This document shows positions 17,218 to 25,665 of a stretch of DNA of 64,000 nucleotides, in pieces. Within the stretch, counting starts at the first letter, position 1; every line of letters starts with the position of its first letter. Below the pieces are notes generated by a model. It searched no databases. It was not told the origin of the DNA and worked only from the letters and a program-made list of their open reading frames with translations. This DNA comes from Neolewinella maritima (lineage in GTDB: Bacteria; Bacteroidota; Bacteroidia; Chitinophagales; Saprospiraceae), in assembly GCF_923081025.1 (NCBI RefSeq), contig NZ_CAKLPZ010000001.1, positions 1,550,001 to 1,614,000 of the forward strand, given 5' to 3'. A program made the position numbers and the translations under genes.

Positions 17218-18324
17218 ATGGTCTCGTTACTCCTCTTTGCGTTCTTCTCTATCGCCTTCAGCTTTCTCTGCTCCATCTTTGAGGCTGTGCTGCTTTCTAT
17301 TACGCCCAGCTACGTGCAGATCAAGCAGCAGGAGGGGCAGCAGATGGGGCGCCTGCTGCAACAGTTCAAGAACGAACTGAATGAGCCGCTTACCGCTATT
17401 CTGTCCCTCAACACGATTGCCCATACCGTAGGTGCCATCCTGGTGGGTGCCAGTACGGGTGCTGCGTTTGGAGAGGGCGGTATCGAAATACCCTTCATCG
17501 GGTACGAGCTTTCGTACGAAGTCCTGGTCAGTGTAGTGATGACGCTGGCTATCCTCATCTTCTCCGAGATAATCCCTAAGAACCTGGGGGCCATGTACTG
17601 GAAGCAGCTCGCGCCGTTTACGGTCAAGTCGCTCAACATACTGGTCAAAATATTCCGCGTACTTGGCATTGTCTGGTTATCGAACCAGATCAACCGCGTG
17701 CTGGGTGGAGGCGACGCGCACAGTACGGCACTCACGCGTACGGAGTTTGCCATGATGGCCGAGGCCCAAACGGAAAGCGGTGGACTCAAGGAAGAAGAAG
17801 GTCGTATCCTGCGCAATCTGCTGAACTTCGAATCACTGACCGTGCACGATGTGATGACGCCGCGCACCGTGGTGGTGGGAGCGAAAGCTCAGCTCACTAT
17901 TCGTGAGTTCTACGAGAAGTTTGATAACAGTCCGTTCAGTCGCTACCCCGTATTCGGTGAAACACGTGATCAGGTAAAGGGCTACGTCCTGAAGGATATG
18001 GTGTACAAGGCAATCATCGAACAGCGAGATAGCAATACCATTGAGAGTCTGATCCGACCCTTACTCTCGGTAGCTCAGGAGACCTCCCTGCACCAACTGA
18101 TCGACCTGATGCTGGAGCGCCGGGAACCCATCGCGATGGTCGTGGATGAATTCGGGGGCCTGGAAGGTTTGGTCACTATGGAGGATGCCATGGAGACATT
18201 GCTGGGCCTGGAAATTATGGATGAGATGGACAGTACCAGAGACATGCAATCCCTTGCCCGCGAACGGTGGAAAGCCCGGGCAAAATTGATGGGACTGGAA
18301 TTGCCGGAGACGATGACCGATTAG
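17218..18324 (+). CDS. CNNM/HlyC-CorC family membrane protein with CBS pair
   Basis: This is a membrane protein of the CNNM/CorB/HlyC family, implicated in Mg2+ or other divalent-cation handling. The 368 residues start with the DUF21 transmembrane region (LLLFAFFSIAFSFLCSIFEAVLLSITPSY), including SEIIPKNLG near residue 117. The acidic helix GGLKEEEGRILRNLL and the CBS pair follow: VHDVMTPRTVVVGAKAQLTI, FSRYPVFGETRDQVKGYVL and IAMVVDEFGGLEGLVTMED. It ends shortly after the CBS pair, so the CorC_HlyC tail domain is missing or very short. The stop overlaps the convergent yfcE stop by four bases. Confidence 0.92.
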   Translation: MVSLLLFAFFSIAFSFLCSIFEAVLLSITPSYVQIKQQEGQQMGRLLQQFKNELNEPLTAILSLNTIAHTVGAILVGASTGAAFGEGGIEIPFIGYELSYEVLVSVVMTLAILIFSEIIPKNLGAMYWKQLAPFTVKSLNILVKIFRVLGIVWLSNQINRVLGGGDAHSTALTRTEFAMMAEAQTESGGLKEEEGRILRNLLNFESLTVHDVMTPRTVVVGAKAQLTIREFYEKFDNSPFSRYPVFGETRDQVKGYVLKDMVYKAIIEQRDSNTIESLIRPLLSVAQETSLHQLIDLMLERREPIAMVVDEFGGLEGLVTMEDAMETLLGLEIMDEMDSTRDMQSLARERWKARAKLMGLELPETMTD

Positions 18325-18824
18325 TCGATCTTACCCCGTAGGCCCAGCTCGATCACTTCCAGATCCTGTACCCGCCCCGCCGCGATCGTGAAGCGTATTG
18401 CGGTACGCATCTTGTGGAATCCCTGACGGCCGCAGGCACCGGGATTGATGTGTAGCACACCGCGGGGCTTGTCCATCATGACCTTCAGAATATGGCTGTG
18501 TCCGCAGATATACAGCGTGGGGCGAAGGGTATCCAGTAGCTTGCGTACCCGTGGGGTATACCGCCCCGGGTATCCGCCGATGTGGGTGATCAGCACGGGG
18601 AGACCGGCTACTTCGAATGCATTGTTGAGCGGCAGCCGCTGGCGTACTACCGTATCGTCAATGTTGCCGTAGACTGCCCGTAGCGGTCGGAATGCTTCCA
18701 GCTGGTCCAGCACGGCCGGATCTCCAACATCACCAGCATGCCACACCTCGTCGCAGTTGGCGAAGTGGGTCAGGATAGCCGGGTCTAGGTAGGAGTGGGT
18801 GTCCGATAGAAGGCCGATACGCAT
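18321..18824 (-). CDS. yfcE: YfcE-type metallophosphoesterase
   Basis: This is a calcineurin-like phosphodiesterase of the YfcE/MJ0936 family, 167 residues from ATG 18824. The metal-site motifs are in order: SDTHSYLD at the N-terminus, VWHAGDVGDPAVL, VYGNIDD, LITHIGG and CGHSHILK, giving the Asp, His and Asn ligands. An upstream in-frame start at 18902 would add a hydrophobic stretch that belongs to another frame of the neighbour. The gene lies 10 bases after the glycosyltransferase stop and is probably in its operon. The physiological substrate is not known. Confidence 0.93.
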   Translation of the reverse strand: MRIGLLSDTHSYLDPAILTHFANCDEVWHAGDVGDPAVLDQLEAFRPLRAVYGNIDDTVVRQRLPLNNAFEVAGLPVLITHIGGYPGRYTPRVRKLLDTLRPTLYICGHSHILKVMMDKPRGVLHINPGACGRQGFHKMRTAIRFTIAAGRVQDLEVIELGLRGKID

Positions 18825-18834
18825 GCAGAGAGTG

Positions 18835-20394
18835 CTATTGATTATGGTAAATACCAACCACCAGATCCCCCCGTGGAGCAAGCTCGACGGCTGGATGAGC
18901 AAACATCAGCACACGATTCGCGACGTCGACTGATTCCTGGGGATACATAAAATTGGTGGCTACGTAGTCTGCCTTCCCCCAGTCGGGTTCATGGATAATC
19001 TTTGCCCTGGCAGCGGGTGGCAGCGCATTGATGTTGTCGACGCACGGCCAGTTCTGACACTTAACCCGCACGGTCGCACCGTCCGGAACCTGCTCGGCAA
19101 GCTGCAGCAGGGCCTCCCGGTAGCCAGCTCCCCAGTAGTCCATATCGAATCGCGCAGTCAGTTGGCCTCCTACCAGTACGTTGAAGTACACCTGTTGCAG
19201 CGGATGCATCCGCACGATATTTACGGCTGTGCCGACTATGCCGAGTGCAAGCAGCAGTGCGGCGGGTAGACGGTAGCGGCTGTGTAGCCAGGCGAAGCCG
19301 CTCATGGCCAGGAAGATCAATCCCGGATAGATGAAGTGCAGATGCCGCCACCCGTTGTAGATCGTGGAGTGAAGGACTATGATCGCCAGGATCGGAGCAA
19401 GAGACAGCCCCAGGTGCATAAAATCCAGCTGCGAACTATAGTCACTCCACAGCTTGCCCTGCCGAAGGTGTCGTAATGACGCGGTGATGGTGCGCGTCAG
19501 GCCGGTAAACAGGAGCAGCAGGTATACTAGGGGGGTGGTGATCAAGATCCATGCGGGCACGTAGTACGCCGGCAAGTCGACGGCACTCAGGCTATCGCCG
19601 AAAAGCAGATTGGTGCTATCCCAGGTGTAAGAGCTCATGTGGGAGATCGCCCCGGTGAGCCGACTACCGGTATCTACCCACAGGTAGGGAAAGAAGGGGA
19701 GCATACACAGCAGGGTAGCCGGCAGGTAGATCGCTACCTGTACGATGCGTTTCACATTCCCCGGTCGGTCGAACACTTGCTCCCAGATCAGGAACGCTAC
19801 GGTAGCACCCACCAGGGTGAGCGCCGGAAAACGGGTATTGAGCGCGAGTGCGGTAGCCAGGACGTGCCAGGCCAGGGCGGCGTACGTCCTGTGCTTCAGA
19901 AATCTAGCCAGGGTATAGGTGGCGACGACGTAGAAAACCAGGAGGATATGATCCTTGGGGTTAAAGAAGGCATGGGCTAGTATGCGTGGACTCAGCATCA
20001 GCATCACCGTGCCCAGCAGGGGGTACCAGGTGGTGGCGGGCCAGCGCAGACGCAGGGTGCGGTAGAAAAAGTACAGGGCGATGCCAAAGAGCAGGTAGCC
20101 CAGCACGTGCCGGATGCGGTAATATTGATAGGGATCGTCGAGAGCGCCGAGCTGAATTTCGATCAGCGTAGCCACCATCTGGAAGATCATACCGTACTCC
20201 GAGAAGGATCGCCCTTCGGTATCCAGCGGCGGATGGTCCATGCCGAGTGCGTCAGCGACATAGGTAACCGTGACGTGGCCATGTCGACGCTGCACAGCTT
20301 CATCGTAAGTGATGCCGTAGTCATCTACGACCGCCCAACCTACCGCGAAGTAGGCCAGAAATACTAGCAGCGTGACAATCTGATGGGTACGCAA
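18835..20394 (-). CDS. multi-spanning membrane glycosyltransferase (GT39/ArnT-like)
   Basis: This integral membrane protein of 519 residues has about ten or more helices and resembles the polyprenyl-phosphate-dependent mannosyltransferase superfamily (GT-C, PMT_2/DUF-type). The first helix is followed by DDYGITYDEAVQ, matching the acidic loop 1 motif of GT-C enzymes. HAFFNPKDHILLVFY and YLPATLLCMLPFFPYLW follow, then a soluble C-terminal part with CQNWPCV. The start is TTG 20394, since no ATG is available before the first helix. It probably transfers a sugar from a lipid carrier on the periplasmic side. The acceptor is unknown. Confidence 0.82.
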   Translation of the reverse strand: MRTHQIVTLLVFLAYFAVGWAVVDDYGITYDEAVQRRHGHVTVTYVADALGMDHPPLDTEGRSFSEYGMIFQMVATLIEIQLGALDDPYQYYRIRHVLGYLLFGIALYFFYRTLRLRWPATTWYPLLGTVMLMLSPRILAHAFFNPKDHILLVFYVVATYTLARFLKHRTYAALAWHVLATALALNTRFPALTLVGATVAFLIWEQVFDRPGNVKRIVQVAIYLPATLLCMLPFFPYLWVDTGSRLTGAISHMSSYTWDSTNLLFGDSLSAVDLPAYYVPAWILITTPLVYLLLLFTGLTRTITASLRHLRQGKLWSDYSSQLDFMHLGLSLAPILAIIVLHSTIYNGWRHLHFIYPGLIFLAMSGFAWLHSRYRLPAALLLALGIVGTAVNIVRMHPLQQVYFNVLVGGQLTARFDMDYWGAGYREALLQLAEQVPDGATVRVKCQNWPCVDNINALPPAARAKIIHEPDWGKADYVATNFMYPQESVDVANRVLMFAHPAVELAPRGDLVVGIYHNQ

Positions 20395-20420
20395 ACAAGG
20401 GCATTGAATGCGTAAAAGTA

Positions 20421-20774
20421 CTAGTCCTCGTCGCGATTCAGGTCTTCCTCCGATAATTCATCCAGGTCGATGTCGGCCTCTTCGATATCATCATCGAATT
20501 TGTCCTCGTAGCCTTCGCGTGCCTCATCGGTGAGTACTCCATCGTCGTCGTAGTCATCATCCTCTTCGATGATGAGAAGCGCCTCCGTCTTGGTCATACG
20601 GATCAGGTAGTACTTTTCCTCGGTTTCAAAGGGTAGGGCACTGGCCATACGACCGTTGACATCCGTGAACCGGATCAGGTTGCGGTCGAAGCCATTGGGG
20701 TAATTGAGCTTGATCTGCTCGAGCAGCTCGTCGTCGAGCTTGTCATAGTTTTTAATGACACGGGGCTTACTCAT
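20421..20774 (-). CDS. small acidic protein, conserved-looking but unknown
   Basis: The 117-residue protein starts at ATG 20774 (MSKPRVIKNYDKLDDELL). Its first 75 residues contain YPNGFDRNLIRFTDVNGR and a short beta-rich segment EEKYYLIRMTKTEALLII. The C-terminal 40 residues are almost entirely Asp and Glu. Strongly acidic tails of this type are frequent in small Bacteroidota proteins. I cannot name a function. It lies downstream of the transaldolase, separated by a strong hairpin. Confidence 0.8.
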   Translation of the reverse strand: MSKPRVIKNYDKLDDELLEQIKLNYPNGFDRNLIRFTDVNGRMASALPFETEEKYYLIRMTKTEALLIIEEDDDYDDDGVLTDEAREGYEDKFDDDIEEADIDLDELSEEDLNRDED

Positions 20775-20816
20775 GCGCGGGTAGGTGGGACGTACTTGGT
20801 GTGCTTGACAATACAT

Positions 20817-20846
20817 CGCCCGAAGTCTATGTGAGGACTTCGGGCG
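20817..20846 (-). terminator. strong hairpin between transaldolase and the acidic-protein gene
   Basis: CGCCCGAAGTC (20817-20827) and GACTTCGGGCG (20836-20846) form a perfect 11-base-pair stem with an eight-base loop, 15 bases past the transaldolase stop. There is no run of T after it on the minus strand, so it may be a weak terminator, an mRNA-stabilising hairpin or an attenuator for the downstream gene. Confidence 0.6.
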
Positions 20847-20860
20847 ACCATTGATCTAAT

Positions 20861-21526
20861 CTAAGATACTACGCTAAGGGCTTTCTTGTGATCGGCCAGA
20901 AATTTCTCGAGTCCGATATCGGTCAGGGGGTGCTTGAACAAGCTTTCGAAGCTGCTCAGTGGGCAGGTGACCACATCGGCACCCGCCTTGGCGGCAGCTA
21001 CGATATGGCTACCGCTGCGGATGGAAGCGGCCAGGATTTCGGTATCAAAACCCTGCACGGCGTAGACTTCGGCGATGTCACTGATCAGAGTCATGCCCTC
21101 CCAGCCGATGTCATCGATGCGGCCAATGAAGGGGCTCACGTACGTCGCACCGGCCTTTGCGGCGAGAATGGCTTGTCCTGCGCTAAAGACCAGGGTGCAG
21201 TTGGTGCGGATACCCTGATCGCGGCACCAGGCCAGGGCCTTGACGCCCTCGCGGATCATGGGGATCTTGACTACGATGTTGTCGGCGATCTTGACGAGCG
21301 CGGCGGCTTCCCGCTTCATGCCTTCGAGGTCGGTAGAGATAACCTCGGCACTTACGTCGCCGGGGGTGATGTCGCAGATCTTCTTGTAGTGTGCCCGTAC
21401 GTTGTCGTCACCGCTGATGCTCTCCTTGGCCATTAGGCTGGGGTTGGTGGTGACCCCGTCGAGGATGCCGAGGCTTTCGGCTTCTTGGATGTCCTTGAGG
21501 TTGGCGGTATCGATAAAGAATTTCAT
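20861..21526 (-). CDS. tal: small transaldolase / fructose-6-phosphate aldolase type
   Basis: This class I aldolase of the short transaldolase (TalC/FSA-like) group acts in the non-oxidative pentose phosphate pathway. The 221 residues begin MKFFIDTANLKDI and contain DGVTTNPSL, EVISTDLEGM and the Schiff-base lysine in VVKIPM (Lys87). They continue with TNCTLVFSAGQAILAAKAGATYVSPFIGR and AASIRSGSHIVAAAKAGADVVTCP. Length fits the short subfamily. Whether it acts as transaldolase or as fructose-6-phosphate aldolase cannot be settled by eye, though Bacteroidota enzymes of this type are usually annotated as transaldolase. Confidence 0.95.
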   Translation of the reverse strand: MKFFIDTANLKDIQEAESLGILDGVTTNPSLMAKESISGDDNVRAHYKKICDITPGDVSAEVISTDLEGMKREAAALVKIADNIVVKIPMIREGVKALAWCRDQGIRTNCTLVFSAGQAILAAKAGATYVSPFIGRIDDIGWEGMTLISDIAEVYAVQGFDTEILAASIRSGSHIVAAAKAGADVVTCPLSSFESLFKHPLTDIGLEKFLADHKKALSVVS

Positions 21527-21553
21527 GCGGCGGAATTTGCTTGGTTTAAGGCG

Positions 21554-21561
21554 CTAACATA
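21554..21561 (-). promoter_or_regulatory. possible minus-7 element of the transaldolase gene
   Basis: The minus strand reads TATGTTAG, one change from TAnnTTTG, 27 bases before the transaldolase ATG. Motif and position only. Confidence 0.3.
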
Positions 21562-21642
21562 GCACCCGCTGCGATGTTTCCCCCCATGCCGGGTATCTTG
21601 GACCCCATTGCACCGCTACGCTGAGTGGTGGATCGGGCATGC

Positions 21643-21670
21643 TACGGTATGGAAAGAAACTTCTACCGTA
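21643..21670 (+). promoter_or_regulatory. inverted repeat upstream of the rpsP promoter
   Basis: TACGGTA (21643-21649) and TACCGTA (21664-21670) form a seven-base inverted repeat with a 14-base centre. It lies about 30 bases before the rpsP minus-7 motif and could be an operator. No matching regulator was recognised. Confidence 0.25.
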
Positions 21671-21698
21671 AGGTACAGGGTAGCACGGATAAAATACC

Positions 21699-21706
21699 TA
21701 CCTTTG
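21699..21706 (+). promoter_or_regulatory. minus-7 promoter element of rpsP
   Basis: TACCTTTG matches TAnnTTTG exactly and lies 69 bases before the rpsP ATG, leaving a leader of roughly 60-65 bases. Confidence 0.55.
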
Positions 21707-21775
21707 CGCCCCGGCAAAACCGGCTGCCCCCTTGCGGGAGTAGGTCGGTATTACTAACTAACGACAGTTGTCACC

Positions 21776-22459
21776 ATGCCAGTTAAAATTCGTCTTCAGC
21801 GCAAGGGCCGCCGCAAGCGCCCATTCTACCACATCGTCATTGCGGATGCTCGCGCTCCCCGGGACGGTAAGTTCATCGAGAAGATCGGGACCTACAATCC
21901 CATGACCGTTCCCGCCACCATCGATTTGGATCGTGACAGCGCCTACCAGTGGCTGCTCAAGGGCGCACAGCCCACCGATACCGTCCGTGCCATTCTGCGC
22001 TTTAAGGGCGTACTCTACCGCAAGCATTTGCAGCGTGGTGTAGATAAAGGTGCATTATCGCAGGAAGACGCCGACCGCAAGTTCGACGAATGGATCGCTG
22101 AGAAGGAAGGTACCGTAGCCGAGCGCCGTGCCGCCCAGGAGCAGAAGGACGCCGACTTCCGTGCCCAAGTATCGGGTACGCCTCCGCCACCCCCCGAGCC
22201 CGAGCCAGAGCCCGCTACGGAAGAAGCTACCGATGTAGCTACCGCAGAGGACACCACCCCACCTTCGGCCACTTCCGAACTGGATGCCGCCCGCGCCGAA
22301 GCTGAAGGAAGTACTCCTGAATCTAAAGCCGCCGCTGCTGATGTAGCCGGAGAAGCTAAGGCCGAAGCGGAAGCCGCCGAGGCTGCCGGTGAAGCACTCG
22401 AAGCCGCCAACGAAGGGAAGGACGACTCCGGTACCGGAAACATCGCTAAGGAAGTCTAG
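21776..22459 (+). CDS. rpsP: 30S ribosomal protein S16 with long acidic tail
   Basis: S16 is a small-subunit assembly protein. Residues 1-82 are the usual core: MPVKIRLQRKGRRKRPFYHIV, ARAPRDGKFIEKIGTYNP and WLLKGAQPTDTVRAILR. The protein then continues to 227 residues, well beyond the 80-90 of most bacteria. It passes through a helical linker (EDADRKFDEWIAEKEGTVAERR), a Pro/Glu stretch and an Ala/Glu-rich tail. Extended S16 proteins are known in Bacteroidota, although this tail is long. It has its own promoter and a good hairpin terminator, and appears monocistronic here; rimM and trmD are not adjacent. Confidence 0.97.
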   Translation: MPVKIRLQRKGRRKRPFYHIVIADARAPRDGKFIEKIGTYNPMTVPATIDLDRDSAYQWLLKGAQPTDTVRAILRFKGVLYRKHLQRGVDKGALSQEDADRKFDEWIAEKEGTVAERRAAQEQKDADFRAQVSGTPPPPPEPEPEPATEEATDVATAEDTTPPSATSELDAARAEAEGSTPESKAAAADVAGEAKAEAEAAEAAGEALEAANEGKDDSGTGNIAKEV

Positions 22460-22477
22460 ACTAAAGACTAGTCAATC

Positions 22478-22509
22478 ATGCCCCGTTTGCTCACGTGCAA
22501 TCGGGGCAT
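22478..22509 (+). terminator. rpsP transcription terminator
   Basis: ATGCCCCG (22478-22485) pairs with CGGGGCAT (22502-22509), and inside them TTGC pairs with GCAA around a TCACGT loop with one T-T mismatch. The hairpin starts 18 bases past the rpsP stop and is followed by TGTTGTGTCT. Confidence 0.7.
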
Positions 22510-22564
22510 TGTTGTGTCTACTCCGCACCTGCGGCCCGGCCCCGTGGTCGGCGTGTACTGGCCG

Positions 22565-23359
22565 TTAAAGTCTGATCGTGCCAGTGTATACTGCTACTGC
22601 CGGACCGATCAGTTGAAGGTGACTGAACGTATCCCCCTGCCGCTTCCCATTGACATACAACTGGCCACCGCGGGCTTCTACCGGTATGCGAAACGGTCCG
22701 TCCTGCGTGTTGGGTTGGCGGAGTATGGAACCGATGGCGGCGGCAGTTACCCCCGTGCCGCAGGCCAGCGTTTCGTTCTCTACGCCGCGCTCGTAGGTCA
22801 GGATCCTCAGGCCATCGGCGGTCTGCTGCACGAAGTTGACATTGATACCGGCTTCGGCAAATGTCGGTGAGTAGCGGATTTTGCGTCCCTGCTCCACCGT
22901 GTCTACGGCATCGACAGACTCTACAAATTGAAGGTAGTGGGGGGAGCCAGTATCCAATACCCAGTCCTCGCCGATCCGGCGCACTTCATCGACCTTGTTC
23001 ATACCCAATGAGACATTGCCCTCGGGGGTAAGGTATGCGTCGTGGGCCCCATCGACGGCCAGGAAGTGATAGCGTGAGCGAGCGATGCCCAGGTCTGCGG
23101 CGAACCGCACGATGCAGCGTCCACCGTTGCCGCACATGCTGCTCGGACGGCCATCACTGTTATAGTAGACCATCTCGAAATCGTAGGGCGATGGGGCGTG
23201 GCGAAGGAGCATCAGGCCGTCCGCACCGATACCGAAGTGTCGGTGGCACAGGTGAGCGATCTGGGGCTGGGTCAGTGTGGTTACGAGATCGCTCTGTCGG
23301 TCATCGAGTAAAATAAAGTCATTTCCCGCACCGTGGTACTTATGGAAGTCGAGGATCAT
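22565..23359 (-). CDS. dapF: diaminopimelate epimerase
   Basis: DapF converts LL- to meso-diaminopimelate for lysine and peptidoglycan synthesis. The 264 residues begin with the family N-terminus FHKYHGAGNDFILLDD. The two catalytic cysteines are in MCGNGGRC (Cys76) and ETLACGTGVTAAA (Cys200). GADGLMLL and the glycine-rich core are also present. The ATG directly follows the TAA of the small membrane protein gene with no spacer, so the two are coupled. The gene is convergent with rpsP, whose terminator lies between them. Confidence 0.97.
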   Translation of the reverse strand: MILDFHKYHGAGNDFILLDDRQSDLVTTLTQPQIAHLCHRHFGIGADGLMLLRHAPSPYDFEMVYYNSDGRPSSMCGNGGRCIVRFAADLGIARSRYHFLAVDGAHDAYLTPEGNVSLGMNKVDEVRRIGEDWVLDTGSPHYLQFVESVDAVDTVEQGRKIRYSPTFAEAGINVNFVQQTADGLRILTYERGVENETLACGTGVTAAAIGSILRQPNTQDGPFRIPVEARGGQLYVNGKRQGDTFSHLQLIGPAVAVYTGTIRL

Positions 23360-23608
23360 TTACTGGCGGGCGTTGCGGATGGAGTCTTCCCGGGCGGCTT
23401 CGCGATCGGCCTTTTCGTGATAGTAGTCGCGCTCGGCGGGTTGGGCGAGCGGGTCATCGAATCCGACGGGTACGTCCAGCGAGTAGGTGCGATAGGCAGC
23501 CAGTCCGGCCAGGAATAGGATCACCGCCAGACCGATCAGACTGATGCGCCAGCCAAAGATGTTGCCCGAGGCAGGTGGCTCTTGTTCGGTAGGAGAGTTG
23601 AACTTCAC
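23360..23608 (-). CDS. small single-pass membrane protein upstream of dapF
   Basis: This is an 82-residue protein of unknown function from GTG 23608. It has a short polar N-terminus (KFNSPTEQEPPASGN), one membrane helix (ISLIGLAVILFLAGLAAYR) and a charged C-terminal tail (ERDYYHEKADREAAREDS). The GTG is chosen because an exact minus-7 motif ends four bases before it. The longer ATG start at 23650 would lie upstream of that promoter. Its stop is immediately followed by the dapF ATG, so it is the first gene of a two-gene operon. Confidence 0.7.
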   Translation of the reverse strand: MKFNSPTEQEPPASGNIFGWRISLIGLAVILFLAGLAAYRTYSLDVPVGFDDPLAQPAERDYYHEKADREAAREDSIRNARQ

Positions 23609-23612
23609 CGTA

Positions 23613-23620
23613 CAAAAGTA
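23613..23620 (-). promoter_or_regulatory. minus-7 promoter element of the small protein-dapF operon
   Basis: The minus strand reads TACTTTTG, an exact TAnnTTTG match ending four bases before the GTG at 23608. Transcription would begin at or beside the start codon. Confidence 0.5.
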
Positions 23621-23677
23621 ATGCTCCGTGCTCAGCCAGGGGAATAGCATTCTACAAAAGCCATAAGCAGGCCGGCG

Positions 23678-23685
23678 TATCTTCG
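23678..23685 (+). promoter_or_regulatory. possible minus-7 element of the aminotransferase gene
   Basis: TATCTTCG fits TAnnTTTG with one change and lies 24 bases before the ATG at 23710. Confidence 0.35.
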
Positions 23686-23709
23686 CTACAGCTTACTGCC
23701 TTCCGTACT

Positions 23710-24945
23710 ATGCCGCACATCTCCCAGCGCTCTCAGTCCGTACCGCTATCCCCCTTCCGAAAGCTGATACCGCTGGCCGATCGCGCCCGCGCTACCGGTA
23801 AGCACATTTACCACCTGAACATCGGGCAGCCGGACATACCGACACACCCGACGGCCGTAGCTAAATTTCGTCAGCTACCCTGGGAAATTTTAGACTACAG
23901 CCCTAGTAACGGCATAGATTCGTACCGGGAGGCCCTGCGGGAGTATTACGCGCGCTTTGAGGTCACCCTTTCAGCCGACGAGATCATGATCACCACGGGT
24001 GGCTCGGAGGCCATCCTGTTCTTCTTGCTGTCCTGCCTGGACCCCGGCGACGAGATCATCGTTCCCGAACCCTTTTATGCCAATTACAACGGCTTTGCCC
24101 ACATGGCCGGGATCCGAGTGGTGCCCATCACCTGCGACATCGAACGGGGATTCCGCCTGCCCGCCCCCGAAGAGTTTGCGCAAAAGATCACGCCGCGCAC
24201 CAAGGCTATCGTTATCACGAATCCCAATAACCCGACGGGGGCCTGCTACAGCCGAGTGGCGCTGGATGGATTGGCGGCCATCGTGCGGGAACACGACCTG
24301 TTCTTCTGTGCCGACGAGGTGTACCGGGAGTTCAGCTACGATAGTCCCCTGCAGAGTATTCTTCAATTACCCGGATTAGATCAGCATGCCGTAGTGATTG
24401 ACTCGGTATCAAAGCGGTACAGCGCCACCGGCGCACGGGTGGGTGCCCTGATCTGCCGCAATGCGTCGGTACGGGAAAGTGTGGACCGGTACGCGAAACT
24501 GCGGCTCAGTCCCCCGGGTCTAGGACAGCGACTCAGTGAGCTCATGCTGCAGGACGATGGGGCCTACCTACAGGGCGTGAAGGATGATTACACCCTGCGG
24601 CGCGACACGGTCTACCGCCGGCTGCAGGCCATGCCCGGAGTGTTTTCCTATAAGCCGGGCGGTGCCTTCTACTGCTTCGCGCGCTTCCCCGTAGCCGATA
24701 GCGAGGACTTTTGCCGATGGTTATTGGAAGAGTTTGATCACCACGGTGCCACGGTAATGCTCAGTCCGGGACCGGGATTCTACGCTACACCGGGGCTCGG
24801 GCAGGACGAATGCCGCATCGCCTACGTACTCAACGTAGATGATCTGGAGCGAGCGATGGATTGCCTGCAGGCGGCTTTACTGTTGTATCCAGGCCGTACC
24901 GCATCAGTTGCGACGGCGGATCTGGGTAGTCACCTGGCCCAGTAG
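23710..24945 (+). CDS. class I/II pyridoxal-phosphate aminotransferase
   Basis: This is a cytoplasmic PLP enzyme of fold type I, aspartate-aminotransferase superfamily, 411 residues. The order of motifs is typical: HLNIGQPDIPTHP, YSPSNGIDSYREALREYY, TTGGSEAILF, VITNPNNPTGACYS, FCADEVYREFSY and SVSKRYSATGARVGALIC with the PLP lysine. The C-terminal LSPGPGFYATPGLGQDECRIAYVLN carries the substrate-carboxylate arginine. Substrate could be aspartate, alanine or an aromatic amino acid. Sequence alone does not decide. Its last 42 bases overlap the convergent GDSL gene. Confidence 0.94.
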   Translation: MPHISQRSQSVPLSPFRKLIPLADRARATGKHIYHLNIGQPDIPTHPTAVAKFRQLPWEILDYSPSNGIDSYREALREYYARFEVTLSADEIMITTGGSEAILFFLLSCLDPGDEIIVPEPFYANYNGFAHMAGIRVVPITCDIERGFRLPAPEEFAQKITPRTKAIVITNPNNPTGACYSRVALDGLAAIVREHDLFFCADEVYREFSYDSPLQSILQLPGLDQHAVVIDSVSKRYSATGARVGALICRNASVRESVDRYAKLRLSPPGLGQRLSELMLQDDGAYLQGVKDDYTLRRDTVYRRLQAMPGVFSYKPGGAFYCFARFPVADSEDFCRWLLEEFDHHGATVMLSPGPGFYATPGLGQDECRIAYVLNVDDLERAMDCLQAALLLYPGRTASVATADLGSHLAQ

Positions 24946-25620
24946 TACTTCTTCGACCCAAAGCCGGTACTGCTCCCCGCTGGGATGTAGTCCGTCCGAA
25001 GCTACCAATTGGGGCTCGGCCAGTCCACGCTGCGAGATGGGCGTGATGTCGTATACGGGCACGCCGTAGCGATCAGCTACCGTACGGGCTGCCTGGTTGA
25101 ACGAGCCGATTTCCTGACTGATCTCTTCGCTGCCTCCGCCCAGGGGGGTGAAGGCGTAATCGGGGATCGACACGACGAAGACCTTGCTGCTGTCCTCCCC
25201 AGCATAGCCGATGGCACGTTGTAGCAGGCGTTCGAAGCGCGCTGCGTAGCCCGACTGGCTGAAGCCCTGATACTGATCGTTTACCCCAATCAATAAAGAG
25301 ACGAGATCGTAGGTTTGCTCCGGCGGGTCAGCGTCCAGGGCGATGGACAGATTGTCGGTCCGCCAGCCGTTGCGTGCTATAGTCGTCAGGGGGTCAACCT
25401 CGATACCTTCCCGACTTCGGAGGAGTTGCGCCAGCTGCACTGGCCAGCGTTCGCTTTCGCTGACGCTTGTACCGATGGTGTAGCTATCGCCCAGCGCCAG
25501 AAAGGAGATGGTCGTATCCACGGCGGTGGTAGGCATGGGTGGGGTGATTTCGATCGGGGCCTCCGGACTACAGCCTACCAGTAAGAGCAGTAAAACCAGG
25601 TAAAGTAGGGTAGTACGCAT
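24904..25620 (-). CDS. SGNH/GDSL hydrolase lipoprotein
   Basis: This is an exported, lipid-anchored esterase/lipase-like hydrolase of 238 residues. The signal is LLYLVLLLLLVGC with the lipobox cysteine at residue 17. SGNH blocks are present: LALGDSYTIG with the nucleophile serine, IARNGWRTDNL, LLIGVNDQYQG, and SDGLHPSGEQY with the catalytic Asp and His. The natural substrate is unknown. It ends inside the 3' end of the aminotransferase gene on the other strand and lies 45 bases downstream of the hemE stop codon's far side, so it may be transcribed separately. Confidence 0.93.
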   Translation of the reverse strand: MRTTLLYLVLLLLLVGCSPEAPIEITPPMPTTAVDTTISFLALGDSYTIGTSVSESERWPVQLAQLLRSREGIEVDPLTTIARNGWRTDNLSIALDADPPEQTYDLVSLLIGVNDQYQGFSQSGYAARFERLLQRAIGYAGEDSSKVFVVSIPDYAFTPLGGGSEEISQEIGSFNQAARTVADRYGVPVYDITPISQRGLAEPQLVASDGLHPSGEQYRLWVEEVLLGQVTTQIRRRN

Positions 25621-25665
25621 GAGGTGACTTTGGGCCTGCTCGTCCTGACTATAGTCCTGCAGCAG

